From assembly GCF_000328475.2 (NCBI RefSeq), contig NC_026479.1, positions 1,550,001 through 1,614,000 on the forward strand: a stretch of 64,000 nt of DNA, read 5' to 3'. Shown in pieces: positions 1 to 9,560 of the stretch (positions are counted from its first letter, which is position 1; every line of letters begins with the position of its first letter). The notes under the pieces are model-generated. The model saw only the letters and a list, made by a program, of their open reading frames with translations, ran no database searches and was not told where the DNA came from. The translations under genes were made by a program, and so were the position numbers. The DNA is from Mycosarcoma maydis. Taxonomy: Eukaryota > Basidiomycota > Ustilaginomycetes > Ustilaginales.

Positions 1-510
1 CTGCCAGCACTTGGAGACCCGATCCTGGGCATTGACGTGTCTGCAGACGGGCGTTACATCATTGCCACATGCAAGACGTACCTGCTTCTCATTGACACGC
101 TCATCGGCTCGGGTCGATACCAAGGCCAGCTCGGTTTCGACCGCTCCTTTCCCGCCGATGCGAAACCGCAACCGAAGCGACTTACGCTCAAACCATCGCA
201 CGTGGCATACATGGGTTCGGCCATCTCGTTCTCGCCAGCGCGCTTCAACACGGGTTCGGACCAGGAGACGTCGATCGTCACCAGTACCGGCGCTTATGTC
301 GTCAGCTGGTCGTTCAAAGACGTCAAGAAGGGCAATCTTGGGTCGTACGTGCTCAAGCGATACGGAGGCGAGGTTATTTCGGACGAACACGCGTACGGCT
401 CGGACCAGGCGATCGTGGTTGCGTTTGAACATGATGTACAGATGGCAAAGAGAAGTCAACTGCTCAAGCCTACACGTAAGTCGCTAGCTCCGACAGGGTT
501 CGGCCGCTGA
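1..510 (+). CDS. VID27: VID27 family protein, C-terminal fragment
   Basis: The reading frame is open from the first base, so the gene starts upstream of the window. The 169 visible residues resemble the C-terminal beta-propeller end of the Vid27 family (yeast vacuole import and degradation protein). The stretch beginning LGDPILGIDVSADGRY followed by ATCKTYLLLID is the part I recognise, and the tail is basic (TRKSLAPTGFGR). A GTAAGT motif lies at 477-482 inside the last codons, so a 3'-terminal intron is possible, but reading straight through to the TGA at 508 gives a sensible end. Family assignment is by motif recognition; the biochemical role of Vid27 is poorly defined. Confidence 0.7.
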   Translation: MPALGDPILGIDVSADGRYIIATCKTYLLLIDTLIGSGRYQGQLGFDRSFPADAKPQPKRLTLKPSHVAYMGSAISFSPARFNTGSDQETSIVTSTGAYVVSWSFKDVKKGNLGSYVLKRYGGEVISDEHAYGSDQAIVVAFEHDVQMAKRSQLLKPTRKSLAPTGFGR

Positions 511-1146
511 TTCGGGATCCACTTTTGCGCTCGCTTTGGTTGTTAGGCACGCGATGTTGTGAGAGATGCGATCATACCTTTACTTCTCGACCTCGCCTTG
601 GAGGGCGAATGTTTTGTCATCACGAATGTAATGTAATTCAGTTGCACTCACGACTGGCGCGCGAATTAATGATACCTTTTCATTCAGCATGCGATGGCGA
701 ACAGTGCGGTTTGCACTTGGTTTTGTTCTGTGCAACGTTTGAATGAAAGAGCGAGTCGATATGAGCTCGACCCGGATTGTTGGTACGATAAGACGTGAAG
801 AAAAGTGTGAGTTGGGAGAAAGTTGGGAGATGTGGTGTTGGTGTTTGGCAAACCGTGCAAGGTATATGACCGAGACTTGGGAGGGTTTAAGGGTTGCGGG
901 ATGCGAAATTCGTGACTGTACACGTGCGGTAACGCGCCATGTTGGAGGACGAGTTTGGGGAGTTTTTCGGGAGGCGGAAGATTTGGATGAGGATGGACAG
1001 ATTCGTGATTGTTGCGATACGTTTGCATCTTGGCACTTGGCTTTCCACCTTACAGGCTCATTGTCAAACTGCTCCGTGGAACGCCTCACGCATCGCTTCG
1101 TCAGACACGATCCTAAGTGTCTGCGGCGCTCGAGACATTTTGCACC
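511..1146. other. Intergenic, VID27-ISY1
   Basis: Holds the VID27 3' flank and ISY1 promoter. Both strands have open frames here (for example 580..1203 minus), but they have no recognisable domain and overlap the ISY1 start, so I see no gene. No strong repeat. Confidence 0.5.
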
Positions 1147-2202
1147 ATGGCACGAAATCAAGAAAAAGCGCAGTCGATGCTCTACCGTTTCCGAGAAGCG
1201 CAAGCGACCTCGCTCGGAGTCTCGACCAAACCAGCCAGACGACCTCGGCTAGCATCGTCGGTCTCGTCCCTGAAAGAGTGCGAGCGATGGCGTTCAGATG
1301 TGATCCGCGAAATCTCACGCAAGGTCAGCAAGATCCAGGATTTCGGTCTGAACGACTACGAGGTCCGCGATCTCAATGACGAGATCAACAAATTGCTCAG
1401 GGAGAAGGGACATTGGGAAAATCAGATCGTCGCGCTGGGCGGCGCGAATTACAAGCGCGGAGTGCCAAGCATGCTAGGCGACGACAAGGGAGTGGTGGGA
1501 CGTGGCGGATACAAGTACTTTGGAAGGGCCAAGGATTTGCCTGGTGTGAAGGAGCTGTTCACCTCGCAGAAAGCGGACGAGGCAGGTAGGAGCGAGGAGA
1601 GGTATGAGAGGTTTAGGAATCTGCCACCGTCGTACTACGGTGATGAGGACGAAGACGATGGTTTGCTGCTCGAACAAGAGCGGAGCGCAGAGGAGGTGGA
1701 GTGGAACGAGCGTTTTTGGAACGTGGTCCAGGGCCTGAAGCACGACCTTCAAAGTCGCGATGACCATGACAATATGCATCTAACCGATGCTGAGGATGAC
1801 GAGCATGGTGGGATTCAAGTACCCAAGATCCCAAGACCGAGTCCCAGACCATTAAAGCAAAGCGTCCAGGCTGTCCAGGCATCTCTCTCGGCTGCATACA
1901 ATCAGCGCTTCATGGAGCACGCAGCCACACCAGCCGAATCCACATCGAAACGCGCACCACAAGACGAGCTGCAAACACCAGCTAAACGTCACAAGAACGA
2001 GCAAGGCCATCCAATTCCGCCAACGCATCACGCTGACGCCGAACCGTCTCGAACCACGCTCGAACCACCCAGCGTGGCTGACTACTCCATCTTCTCACCC
2101 GAGGACCTCCAACCTCCCCCGATACCCGACCGTGCCGCCATCGAAAAACTCATCTTGCAAGCAAAAAAGAAGCAGTTGAGACAAGAGTATATCGGCGCTT
2201 AA
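1147..2202 (+). CDS. ISY1: Pre-mRNA splicing factor ISY1
   Basis: A 351-residue protein of the Isy1 family, a component of the Prp19-associated (NTC) spliceosome complex that acts at the first catalytic step. The start is the ATG at 1147, because the protein then begins MARNQEKAQSMLYRFREAQ, the invariant Isy1 N terminus; the frame extends a little further upstream but only from a GTG. The conserved core is plain: ERWRSDVIREISRKVSKIQD, then NDEINKLLREKGHWENQI, then GYKYFGRAKDLPGVKELF. The C-terminal half is acidic and then proline-rich and basic, and is variable in the family. Single exon, 636 nt downstream of VID27 on the same strand. Confidence 0.93.
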   Translation: MARNQEKAQSMLYRFREAQATSLGVSTKPARRPRLASSVSSLKECERWRSDVIREISRKVSKIQDFGLNDYEVRDLNDEINKLLREKGHWENQIVALGGANYKRGVPSMLGDDKGVVGRGGYKYFGRAKDLPGVKELFTSQKADEAGRSEERYERFRNLPPSYYGDEDEDDGLLLEQERSAEEVEWNERFWNVVQGLKHDLQSRDDHDNMHLTDAEDDEHGGIQVPKIPRPSPRPLKQSVQAVQASLSAAYNQRFMEHAATPAESTSKRAPQDELQTPAKRHKNEQGHPIPPTHHADAEPSRTTLEPPSVADYSIFSPEDLQPPPIPDRAAIEKLILQAKKKQLRQEYIGA

Positions 2203-2636
2203 TCGCCGTCGCACTCCGAACTGTACTTGTACCGGCTTGTCCTCATCCCTCTCGTAATTCTCAAAAGCTTCTGAGCCTATTGTCCACGGTCTGCGCCAGG
2301 TGAATGTAGGATCAACACGGTTTCAATGCGTCCGGCATGCTGTGGAAAACACCCGAGGTCCATCTCAACAGGTGACTTTTTCACAAGCGAGAAAGATGGA
2401 TCGAACAAAGTACAATTCTGCATTGATGCGGGCAGGTGTGTGTATGAGTGTGTGGAGAGTAGGTGCTATGAAGAATCGGCGTTTGCGAGCTTGGCACCCA
2501 ACGGGCGGCTTCCAGACTCGAAGCGGAGAGTCGTTTTTTGGGTGATCGTGTGTGAGGCACGACAAATTCATGTCAATAGTAGAGAGGCGAAGAAAAGAGG
2601 TGACAATACAAGCTATGCAAGATTGCATATCTGCAT
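2203..2636. other. Intergenic between convergent ISY1 and RPL18
   Basis: The 3' flanks of two genes that read towards each other. Small open frames on both strands have no homology I recognise. Confidence 0.5.
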
Positions 2637-4313
2637 TTACACCTTGAAACCACGCGAAGCACGACGACCACGGGCCTTCTCGAACTTGCGGCCCTTGGAG
2701 CGGATGTAGGGCTTCTTGTTCTTGTGGGGGCCGAAGCCGAAGTGCTTGACGGCCTCGCGCGCGTTCTTCTGGCCACGGATGAGCACCGTGTTGCTACCGG
2801 TGGGCGCGCGCGTAGCGAGCTGGTCCAGCGTGAGGCACTCACCGCCAGCAGCCTCGATGCGGGCACGCGCGGTGTTGGTGAATCGCAAGGCGGCAACCGA
2901 GAGCTTGGGAAGCTCCAAAACTCGGTTGTCATCAGTGATAGTGCCAACAACGACAACCGTCTTGGGGGTCTCGGAGGCCGAAGCGGCCACACCACCCTGT
3001 GACTTGGTCAGGTAGATGACGCGCGAAACCGAGACGGGAGGCTGGTTGATCTTGGACATGTACAGTCGGCGAAGGATGGCCTTGTTGAATCGGCTGTCCG
3101 TGCGACGAGCAAGGAAGCGGTAGAGCTGTGTGCGATAGACGTAGGTGGTTAGATAGCCAGGATAGAGGGAAATATATCAGTAAGCATGTTGTTGCTTCTG
3201 TGTAGGAGAGGTTTCCGCCAACTGCCAGAGTGATGCAATTCCTCTCTTACTCGCAGCCCTTTTCCCTTTTTGAGGATCATATCCTTGCAATGCGTTGACC
3301 TGACGCCGCATATTGGTTCCTGGTCAGATGCGAAACCTGAACTGCCACAATCTGGTGCAGTCACCTGAAGATTTGCTTCTTGCGTCCACGACATACTGGA
3401 TCTCTGCTTCTCTATCCTATACTCGACATCACTGCAGCCGTCGGCGAAAGAACTCCTTGAACATATGCATGGGCACCCTGCTGCGTGCTGAAACTTACCT
3501 TGACCAGGAGCAGGAGGTAAGGGTCCTGGCTCTTGGGAGCGGTACGCTGACCGTTCTTGACGTGCTTCTTAGCGATATCAATACCCTGAGAGCGTGGTAA
3601 TAATACGATGGACAAAGAGTCGAACAGGCGATGATTAGCACGATTGTTCGGTGATGGTGAGAGAGTCACAGGTTAGGAACGGCCGACGACAGCAGTTCAA
3701 CGATGACAATGATGGAGATCGTGATAGACAGTTCCGTCGTTGATGTTGGTGGATGGTCTCCTTAATCGACGTCGAGACAAAGGTAGCGAAAAGCCAATCT
3801 CCGCAATGACGACGCTCACGTTGGAGGGCTGATGCGTTCGGTGATGCGCTGTTTCCTCCTCGATCATGTGTTTGGTGAAAACCGGTCCTCCTGCACTGTC
3901 CACGTTTCTGCTACTTAACTATCCAAATTGAATACCATCATGCAATTGAGTCGTTGCCTTTGGGATGATGTATCGGCAATCCAACGAGAACGTCTCTTGC
4001 CATATGGAGATGCCTGTGCTCGCTGCCCAACCGAGGCTTAAACGACCATAACTCTCCGAAACTTTCGTGATGTATGCAGAGTCGGCACAAGTCCAATGTG
4101 ACATGGTGATGAATGTGACTGCAAATCCACACGTAGGTTGCTCATAACGAGCAGGTTGGATGCTGACCACTGATCATTGCTGATGTTTGGTGTTGCTGTA
4201 TGTGCAAAGATATCGATAATGCCGCCGTCGATGGATGTTGTTGTTGCTGCTGTCGTCGACCTGTATGTAGCAGGCTTGTGCCCGTTCTACATTGATGGGG
4301 CACAACTTACCAT
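2637..4313 (-). CDS. RPL18: 60S ribosomal protein L18 (eL18), three exons
   Basis: Large-subunit ribosomal protein eL18. Coding exons on the minus strand: 4311..4313 (the ATG alone), 3499..3585 (29 codons, starting [19 protein letters not shown]) and 2637..3125 (starting [20 protein letters not shown]). Total 192 residues, close to the yeast length of 186. The family signatures [21 protein letters not shown] and the C-terminal [11 protein letters not shown] are present. Splice sites are canonical: ATG is followed directly by GTAAGT at 4305-4310, exon 2 is preceded by CTCTCAG and followed by GTAAGT, and exon 3 is preceded by CACACAG. Both introns are phase 0, 725 and 373 nt. The split after the start codon is inferred from sequence; a transcript would settle it. 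Confidence 0.9.
3586..4310 (-). other. RPL18 intron 1 (725 nt)
   Basis: A long first intron directly after the start codon. Ribosomal protein introns often host snoRNAs, so I looked for C/D boxes. The only good C-box match (GTGATGA near 4105) is on the opposite strand and lacks a terminal stem, so no RNA is called. Confidence 0.6.
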
Positions 4314-5278
4314 TTTGATGTATGTCTTGAAGGGGTGGCGATGGTGACGGTAGCAAAGACGATGATAGCGACGAGCCACTTTCGATGCACTCACCGGCTC
4401 TCTGTCTCTGCTAGACTTTCAGTCACGATCTGTGTCAACCTAACTGTGGGAGGCTCACAGAGCCTTGTCGAGACCCTCAAAATTCCAAGTTTCCAACTCG
4501 CGCTCAGCCTCTCACCGTTGTCGATGGATCGTCGAACTTTTGCGGTTCGAGACTTGGCTTAACTGGCACTGCGACAAAACAAGTGCCTGCACATCAGTCT
4601 GTTGCCCAACCTTTTTGGGCAGCGAAAAGACGACAGCAAGGAAAACATCGGCCGAGCAATGGGACAACATCACATGACTATTTCATTTACAATTACAAAA
4701 TGGCTTAACACTGTTGCACAAATTGATCGGGTCTGAAGAGCAGTCGCGAGTCACGATTTTGCGATCTATGAACGATCGGTACGGAATAATGTGAATAATG
4801 CTGACACAGCCCAAGAGTAGCTGCGATCACACATGCTTAACTCAGCAAGAAAATGCGACGACTCAAGAAGCGGGCGAGGAAAATGATGGACAAAATCGTG
4901 ATTCGTGAATTAATCACAAAATGGTGATCTGCTTGTGCGACTCACGACTTGTGACTTGATCACACAAGGTAAAACGTTTCCCATCTGCAGCAGCCTGCAC
5001 GTTGCACTTGTTGCCACCCAATCACAATCATATATCCAACCCACTTTGGAAGTCGATCTCAGGCGTGACAGCTCTCCTCTGTGAATCATGGTATGTACCT
5101 GGATTAGCGCACCGAAACAGCAACAAGAAGACTGTTGGTTTCTCGCTCGACTGTAAAACCTCTTGGTGTGTCTCGAACGGCAAAATTGACCCTGTACAAC
5201 CCCTATTGCCCGGCTCTTACCTTGTCTCCTTTCGCTTCCTGCGCATCGTCTCGCCTCCGCTCCCCTCTGTCTGCAACC
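4314..5278. other. Divergent promoter region RPL18 / TRA2-like
   Basis: About 960 nt between the RPL18 start and the SR-protein start. It holds both 5' UTRs and promoters. Small frames at 4335-4680 and 5002-5313 show no recognised domain. An open frame runs upstream of the SR-protein ATG but reads as 5' UTR. Confidence 0.5.
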
Positions 5279-6298
5279 ATGGACGGCTTGAACAACCGAC
5301 AAACCGACAATGACGTCGTCATGGAACGTCGCGCTGTTCCGGACTACAAGGATATTGATGAGGATCACAGGCCTCAGACGCCTCCTCGTCGTGGCCGATC
5401 ATACTCGCGCTCTCCCTCCACCACGCCCGTCCCTGGGCATCGCGAGCGCTCTCCAATTCGCAGCGTGAGCCGCAGCCGCTCGCCACCTCCTCGTCGACGC
5501 GAGGATCGATCGCGTTCGCCCGTCTCGCGCCGTCCAGACCGAGATGGCCGACGCGACCGTGCGCGATCGCGCTCGCGCTCGCCTCCTCCTGCGCGCTCCG
5601 ATCGTCGACGCACGCCACCGCCCAAGCCTCGTGGTGCTCCTCAAGAGGTCGAGCCTACCACGGTGCTCGGCGTGTTTGGACTCTCGATCCGCACCACTGA
5701 AAAGGACCTCGAGTACGAATTCGACGCCATTGCTCCCGTCGAAAAAGTCGTCATCGTCTATGATGCGCGTACCGGTCGATCGCGCGGCTTCGGCTTCATC
5801 ACCATGCGCGACGTCGAGGGCGCCTCGGCCGCCATCGAGGCTTTGAATGGTAAAGATCTGCACGGCCGACGCGTCCGTGTCGACTTTTCCACCACGCACA
5901 AGCCGCACGACCCTACACCTGGTATTTACAAGGGCGAGGTTCGACCCGATGACCGCTACCGTGGACCTGCAGCCGACGCTGGACGCGGCGAGAGGTACAA
6001 TGGCCGGGCTTTTGACCGTGCCGGACCGACATCGTACCGTGGAGGCGATTCGTACCGACGTAGCCATGCCGAATCGCGCGACAACTGGAGACGAAGGCCC
6101 TCGCCTCCTCGCCGACCCAGGAGGTCACCTAGCCCTAGAAGAGGTGGCGGCTCCAGGCACTCGCGCTCGCCAAGTCCAAGGCGTGGTGGTGACAGGTACA
6201 ATGCCGACAGGGACGAGAGAGTTCCACCTCCTCGAAGCAGACTCGGGAGCCACCTTGACAGCCCGCCTCGTGACGAGGTGGACCGAATCCGATACTGA
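5279..6298 (+). CDS. Tra2-like SR splicing regulator (RS-RRM-RS)
   Basis: A 339-residue nuclear RNA-binding protein with the three-part layout of Transformer-2: an N-terminal arginine/serine-rich domain (about residues 35-120), one RRM (about 128-205) with RNP1 RGFGFITM at 169-176, and a C-terminal RS/glycine-rich tail. The linker just after the RRM, STTHKPHDPTPGIYKGEV, matches the Tra2-specific linker (consensus around RPHTPTPGIYMG), which separates it from generic SR proteins. Likely role: sequence-specific activation of splice-site choice. The start is the ATG at 5279 (context ACCATGG); the frame continues upstream from a non-ATG codon but that part is not SR-like. Single exon. Confidence 0.85.
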   Translation: MDGLNNRQTDNDVVMERRAVPDYKDIDEDHRPQTPPRRGRSYSRSPSTTPVPGHRERSPIRSVSRSRSPPPRRREDRSRSPVSRRPDRDGRRDRARSRSRSPPPARSDRRRTPPPKPRGAPQEVEPTTVLGVFGLSIRTTEKDLEYEFDAIAPVEKVVIVYDARTGRSRGFGFITMRDVEGASAAIEALNGKDLHGRRVRVDFSTTHKPHDPTPGIYKGEVRPDDRYRGPAADAGRGERYNGRAFDRAGPTSYRGGDSYRRSHAESRDNWRRRPSPPRRPRRSPSPRRGGGSRHSRSPSPRRGGDRYNADRDERVPPPRSRLGSHLDSPPRDEVDRIRY

Positions 6299-7265
6299 TT
6301 GCGCACCCGTATAGCACGCCGTGTGCTTGGCATACCTCAAATTGCCTCTCCATACTTGGCGGCGTGTGGACGCGATCTGTTTTATCACCGAGATCGTACA
6401 TCACAAACGATCGCTCCAACACACCTGAGCCCAGGGATTGTTCCGAACGAATTGTTGCCCGTTTCCCAAGTTGTGCTCCAAGCCCTCGCGCCCAAGCTGC
6501 TCTCGTGCCTTTTGTTCCACAAGTGCTGTTGCTGTCCTCAAAACTTTCTTGCCAACGTCTTCAAATGCTGCCGTTCTGCCTTTTTCCTGTTTCAAGATGA
6601 ATGCTCCGCTCGTTTTTGCCCGTCAACATCAACAATCAAGTGTGCGCCATCCTTGGTCGACGTCAACGTACAAGTGTGTTTCCCTTCAAGATCAAGTGTT
6701 CAGTTTTGCAAGGTCAAGATCGTGTGTGTGAACGAGTAGGACAAGCAAGAGCGATTCGCAAGTCGCGTGGCTGCTGAGCGAGCTGATGCAAGAATGGGTC
6801 GCGCTTGCATATGCGCTGCAAAAGAAAAGACATGGCGGGTCGATGCATTCAGTCGAGGTATGCCGTTACGGGATGCGCAAGAAACGTGAAGCTGACAGAG
6901 CAACAACGATCCAGTCGCCAACGCTTGCAAGTCTATATTCGAGAACAACATGCACGATTGCGCTCCAAATCGTGAATGGGGCGCGCCAGACTTGCTCGCC
7001 AAGATCGGTAAGCTGAACTGTGTTACCAAGCGGTATACTGACATGATCTGTAGGCGCTGTCGGCAGTCATTTGAGCATGCGATGCATTCGAGGTCGTAGC
7101 AAGGTGAGTCTTGTCCAACATCTAGTTTGTACAAATTCGCAGCTGTCGTGGCTGTTGTAAAGCACTGCCTTGCACAATGAGAATAGAATGATATACATGA
7201 CCAAATCCATAAGCCGTCAGTCTCGCGAGCGATGTGTTTGTGCAACAGGTGTGTTGGAGGCTTGA
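6299..7265. other. Intergenic between convergent TRA2-like and esterase genes
   Basis: Roughly 970 nt of 3' flanking sequence. A 211-codon minus frame (6700..7335) overlaps the end of the esterase gene in another frame and has no recognisable domain, so it is not called. No repeat array. Confidence 0.5.
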
Positions 7266-9560
7266 TCACCATTCCTGAACCAACTCGTTTCTGAGCCGCA
7301 TCATTTGCTCGATCAACTTGTCCTTCTCCGCCCACCGCTCATCCGCCTGCACGCTGAGCCGTCCATTGTGCTCCAACACCCTGATCAATCTTGGATCGGC
7401 AACGTGGCCCTTGTACCACTCTCTACTCGCCTGCTCCTCTTGACCGCTTACAAACAGGATCCACGGCGTCAACCATTGCTTGATCCACACTTGCTCGTCA
7501 GGCTGCAGACAGCTGAACCACCAGATGTAGTCATCGAACGAATGGCTGACGCCTCGATACGCGGATAGCGCACCGTCGATAGCACGTGCGCGGTAGTTGA
7601 TGCGATAACGGAGGATGCGATCCGGAGACAGCCCGCCAGCGACCAGGTCGTGGATGAGCATGCGTTGAGCAATGTACACCTGAGAATCGGAGCAGACGCG
7701 ACCGAAGATATGCGCAACGTTGTGTGGTGTCAACCAAGCAGCCGTGTCTGCAAGATGTGGTCCGTCTTCGTCATCATGATCATGATCATCGTCGTCGTAT
7801 CGAACATGGATGAACTCCGAACACCCATCGCAGCCGATCACTTGGACTCGATCGTGCACTTGATCTTCGGCCATGTTGTACGTCGAACCGCATCGACAGG
7901 GGTAACTGAACGCCACCGAGTCTTGTGTTTCCGAGACGTGGAAAGATTCGAACTCGACCGTCGCCGAGATGCGCGGCGACCGTGATTCAGTGCAAGCATG
8001 CGCAGCTGCAAGCGATTCGTCGTATTGCATTCGGAGTTGGTCGTCACCGAGCACCTTGTACGCATGATTGAGTTGACGGATGAGCTCGTCGCATGACAGC
8101 ACGTCGGTGACGGTGCCAGCGTCGATAGAAGGAAATTGACAAGGTGTGTGGCTGCCCGCTAGCTGCTGCAGCTTATCGGGATGGTATCGACGTACTTGAG
8201 CGAGGTAAGCTGCGCGGATCTCGGCAGACGTCGCATATGGCTTGACTCCAAGGACTTGGTACAGCGACGCTTCTTCCCCTGTCGAACGAGCAGAACTTGT
8301 GCTTCCCTTGAACGACTGCTGATCGTTGCGTGCCGTCTGCTGGTCCATTTTGACTCCGTAGTACGGCAACATCTTCTCCACCAACGATAGCATATAATAA
8401 TTGTTGACCTGCCTTACCAAATCCGCCTGGTCTGTGGGCGTGTTGATATTGCGATACACCCATTCTTCGTCCGCACACTCTCCGATCACAAACCACACGC
8501 CTTGCTGCTGGCACCATCCGGCCAAGCGTCCATCCATCATGGCACTTGTCCAATCTTGTTTCACAAACGCCTGGTTGCGCGTATCGCGGGTCGCACGAAA
8601 CGTGTGCATGTTCATGGTTTCCAAAACACGCACAAGCGCCAACGCATCCACGTCGCGCAAGCGTGCGATTTTCTCGATGTCACTTAGATGGGCGGGTAGG
8701 TCGAGCAGAGTTGCCAACTCGTCGAATTGATCTCGGGTCTCAGTGACGGATTTCGAGGGCCAGATGGCCGCATTGGACTGAAGAAAGATACGTCGTATCA
8801 TGGGATTGTAGCATGCATCTTGGGTGGATAGATCGAATTCATGCATGAGCTGCATGTGCGTGCTGTGCGCACCTGCTGAAAGACCACTGACGGTGATGTT
8901 GGTCGGGTCGCCACCGAAATGCTCAATGTTGTGATAGACCCATTCGAGAGCTGCTCTCTGATCCCAAAAGCCGTAGTTTCCAGTCAAGTGATCCGGATCT
9001 TCGTTTCGCAGTGCATCATGCGCAAGGAAGCCAAACACGTTGAGACGGTATGCTGTCGTGACGATGACCGCATCGAGCCCAGCTGCATGAAGGAGATCAC
9101 TTGGATCTGCATTGGGAGAAAACTTTGCATTGCCAACCTGAAGCCAGCCTCCGTGGATGAAGAAGAGCACTGGCCGCTTTCCGGGTGGTCTGGACCCATC
9201 CGCTTGTACTGGACACCAGACGTTGAGGTAAAGGCAGTCTTCGCTTTGCGGAAACGTGGGTGCATCGGGAAAAGTGATGCCGTTCGTGAGAGCATAGTTG
9301 GTCGGTTGTAGACTTTGAGCCGCAAAGTCAACGTATTTTCTACCGTCCGAATCGTAGCGAAAGGACGGCGGCAGAGGTTGGGGTCGCTTCCATCGAAGTG
9401 GGCCTAGTGGTGCTTGGGCAAAGGGAATACCAGCGTAGCGTTGTGACTTGAGCTGACCGGTGGTCTTGTCCTTGCCAACCCGCCCGATGAGCTTGCCTTT
9501 TCCGGGAATATCGACATTCGCAGCATCGTGGTCGACAAATGTACTCGAGGTCTGACCCAT
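7266..9560 (-). CDS. Type-B carboxylesterase with inserted DPH4 (J-domain + CSL zinc finger) module
   Basis: One 764-residue frame made of three blocks. Residues 1-403 are a type-B carboxylesterase N-terminal half: oxyanion motif FIHGGW (136-138 HGG), SEDCLYLNVW, and nucleophile elbow GLSAGAHS with Ser228; the acid is probably in ECADEEWVYRN (about 365). Residues 405-605 are a complete DPH4/Jjj3-type module: J domain SLYQVLGVK with HPD at 460-462, then a DPH-type CSL zinc finger with CRC at 555-557 and CDGC at 577-580. Residues 609-764 resume the hydrolase, with the catalytic His region GVSHSFDD (His673). DPH4 normally stands alone and helps diphthamide synthesis on eEF2. The start is the ATG at 9560 (ACCATGG context), giving MGQTSS, an N-myristoylation-like terminus. 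No convincing splice pair removes the insert in frame. It may be a true domain insertion or an embedded gene starting at the ATG at 8348. Confidence 0.85.
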   Translation of the reverse strand: MGQTSSTFVDHDAANVDIPGKGKLIGRVGKDKTTGQLKSQRYAGIPFAQAPLGPLRWKRPQPLPPSFRYDSDGRKYVDFAAQSLQPTNYALTNGITFPDAPTFPQSEDCLYLNVWCPVQADGSRPPGKRPVLFFIHGGWLQVGNAKFSPNADPSDLLHAAGLDAVIVTTAYRLNVFGFLAHDALRNEDPDHLTGNYGFWDQRAALEWVYHNIEHFGGDPTNITVSGLSAGAHSTHMQLMHEFDLSTQDACYNPMIRRIFLQSNAAIWPSKSVTETRDQFDELATLLDLPAHLSDIEKIARLRDVDALALVRVLETMNMHTFRATRDTRNQAFVKQDWTSAMMDGRLAGWCQQQGVWFVIGECADEEWVYRNINTPTDQADLVRQVNNYYMLSLVEKMLPYYGVKMDQQTARNDQQSFKGSTSSARSTGEEASLYQVLGVKPYATSAEIRAAYLAQVRRYHPDKLQQLAGSHTPCQFPSIDAGTVTDVLSCDELIRQLNHAYKVLGDDQLRMQYDESLAAAHACTESRSPRISATVEFESFHVSETQDSVAFSYPCRCGSTYNMAEDQVHDRVQVIGCDGCSEFIHVRYDDDDHDHDDEDGPHLADTAAWLTPHNVAHIFGRVCSDSQVYIAQRMLIHDLVAGGLSPDRILRYRINYRARAIDGALSAYRGVSHSFDDYIWWFSCLQPDEQVWIKQWLTPWILFVSGQEEQASREWYKGHVADPRLIRVLEHNGRLSVQADERWAEKDKLIEQMMRLRNELVQEW
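7750..8348 (-). other. DPH4-like module nested inside the esterase frame
   Basis: Sub-region of the preceding gene encoding MDQQTARND through the acidic linker HDHDDEDGPH. It begins with an ATG in a strong context (AAAATGG at 8345-8351), so internal initiation or a separate transcript is conceivable. It has no stop of its own: the frame runs on into the hydrolase C-terminal half. Both hallmark motifs of DPH4 (HPD, and C-x-C plus C-x-x-C with CSEFIHV) are intact, so the module looks functional. An acceptor-like TTGCAG lies at its 3' edge near 7750, but the best upstream GTAAGG donor (in the codons for DLVRQ) does not keep the frame. Confidence 0.7.

Noticed and set aside
580..1203. 207-codon minus frame upstream of ISY1
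   Set aside because: Overlaps the ISY1 start and its promoter; composition is not coding-like.
4080..4170. Possible C/D-box snoRNA in RPL18 intron 1 (GTGATGA ... CTGA)
   Set aside because: The boxes are on the plus strand, opposite to the host transcript, and no terminal stem was visible.
6700..7335. 211-codon minus frame overlapping the esterase 3' end
   Set aside because: No ATG context, no recognised domain, and it overlaps a real gene in another frame.
8348..8348. Separate DPH4 gene starting at the internal ATG
   Set aside because: Not excluded, but there is no stop codon at the end of the module and no clear intron, so it is kept as part of the one frame.
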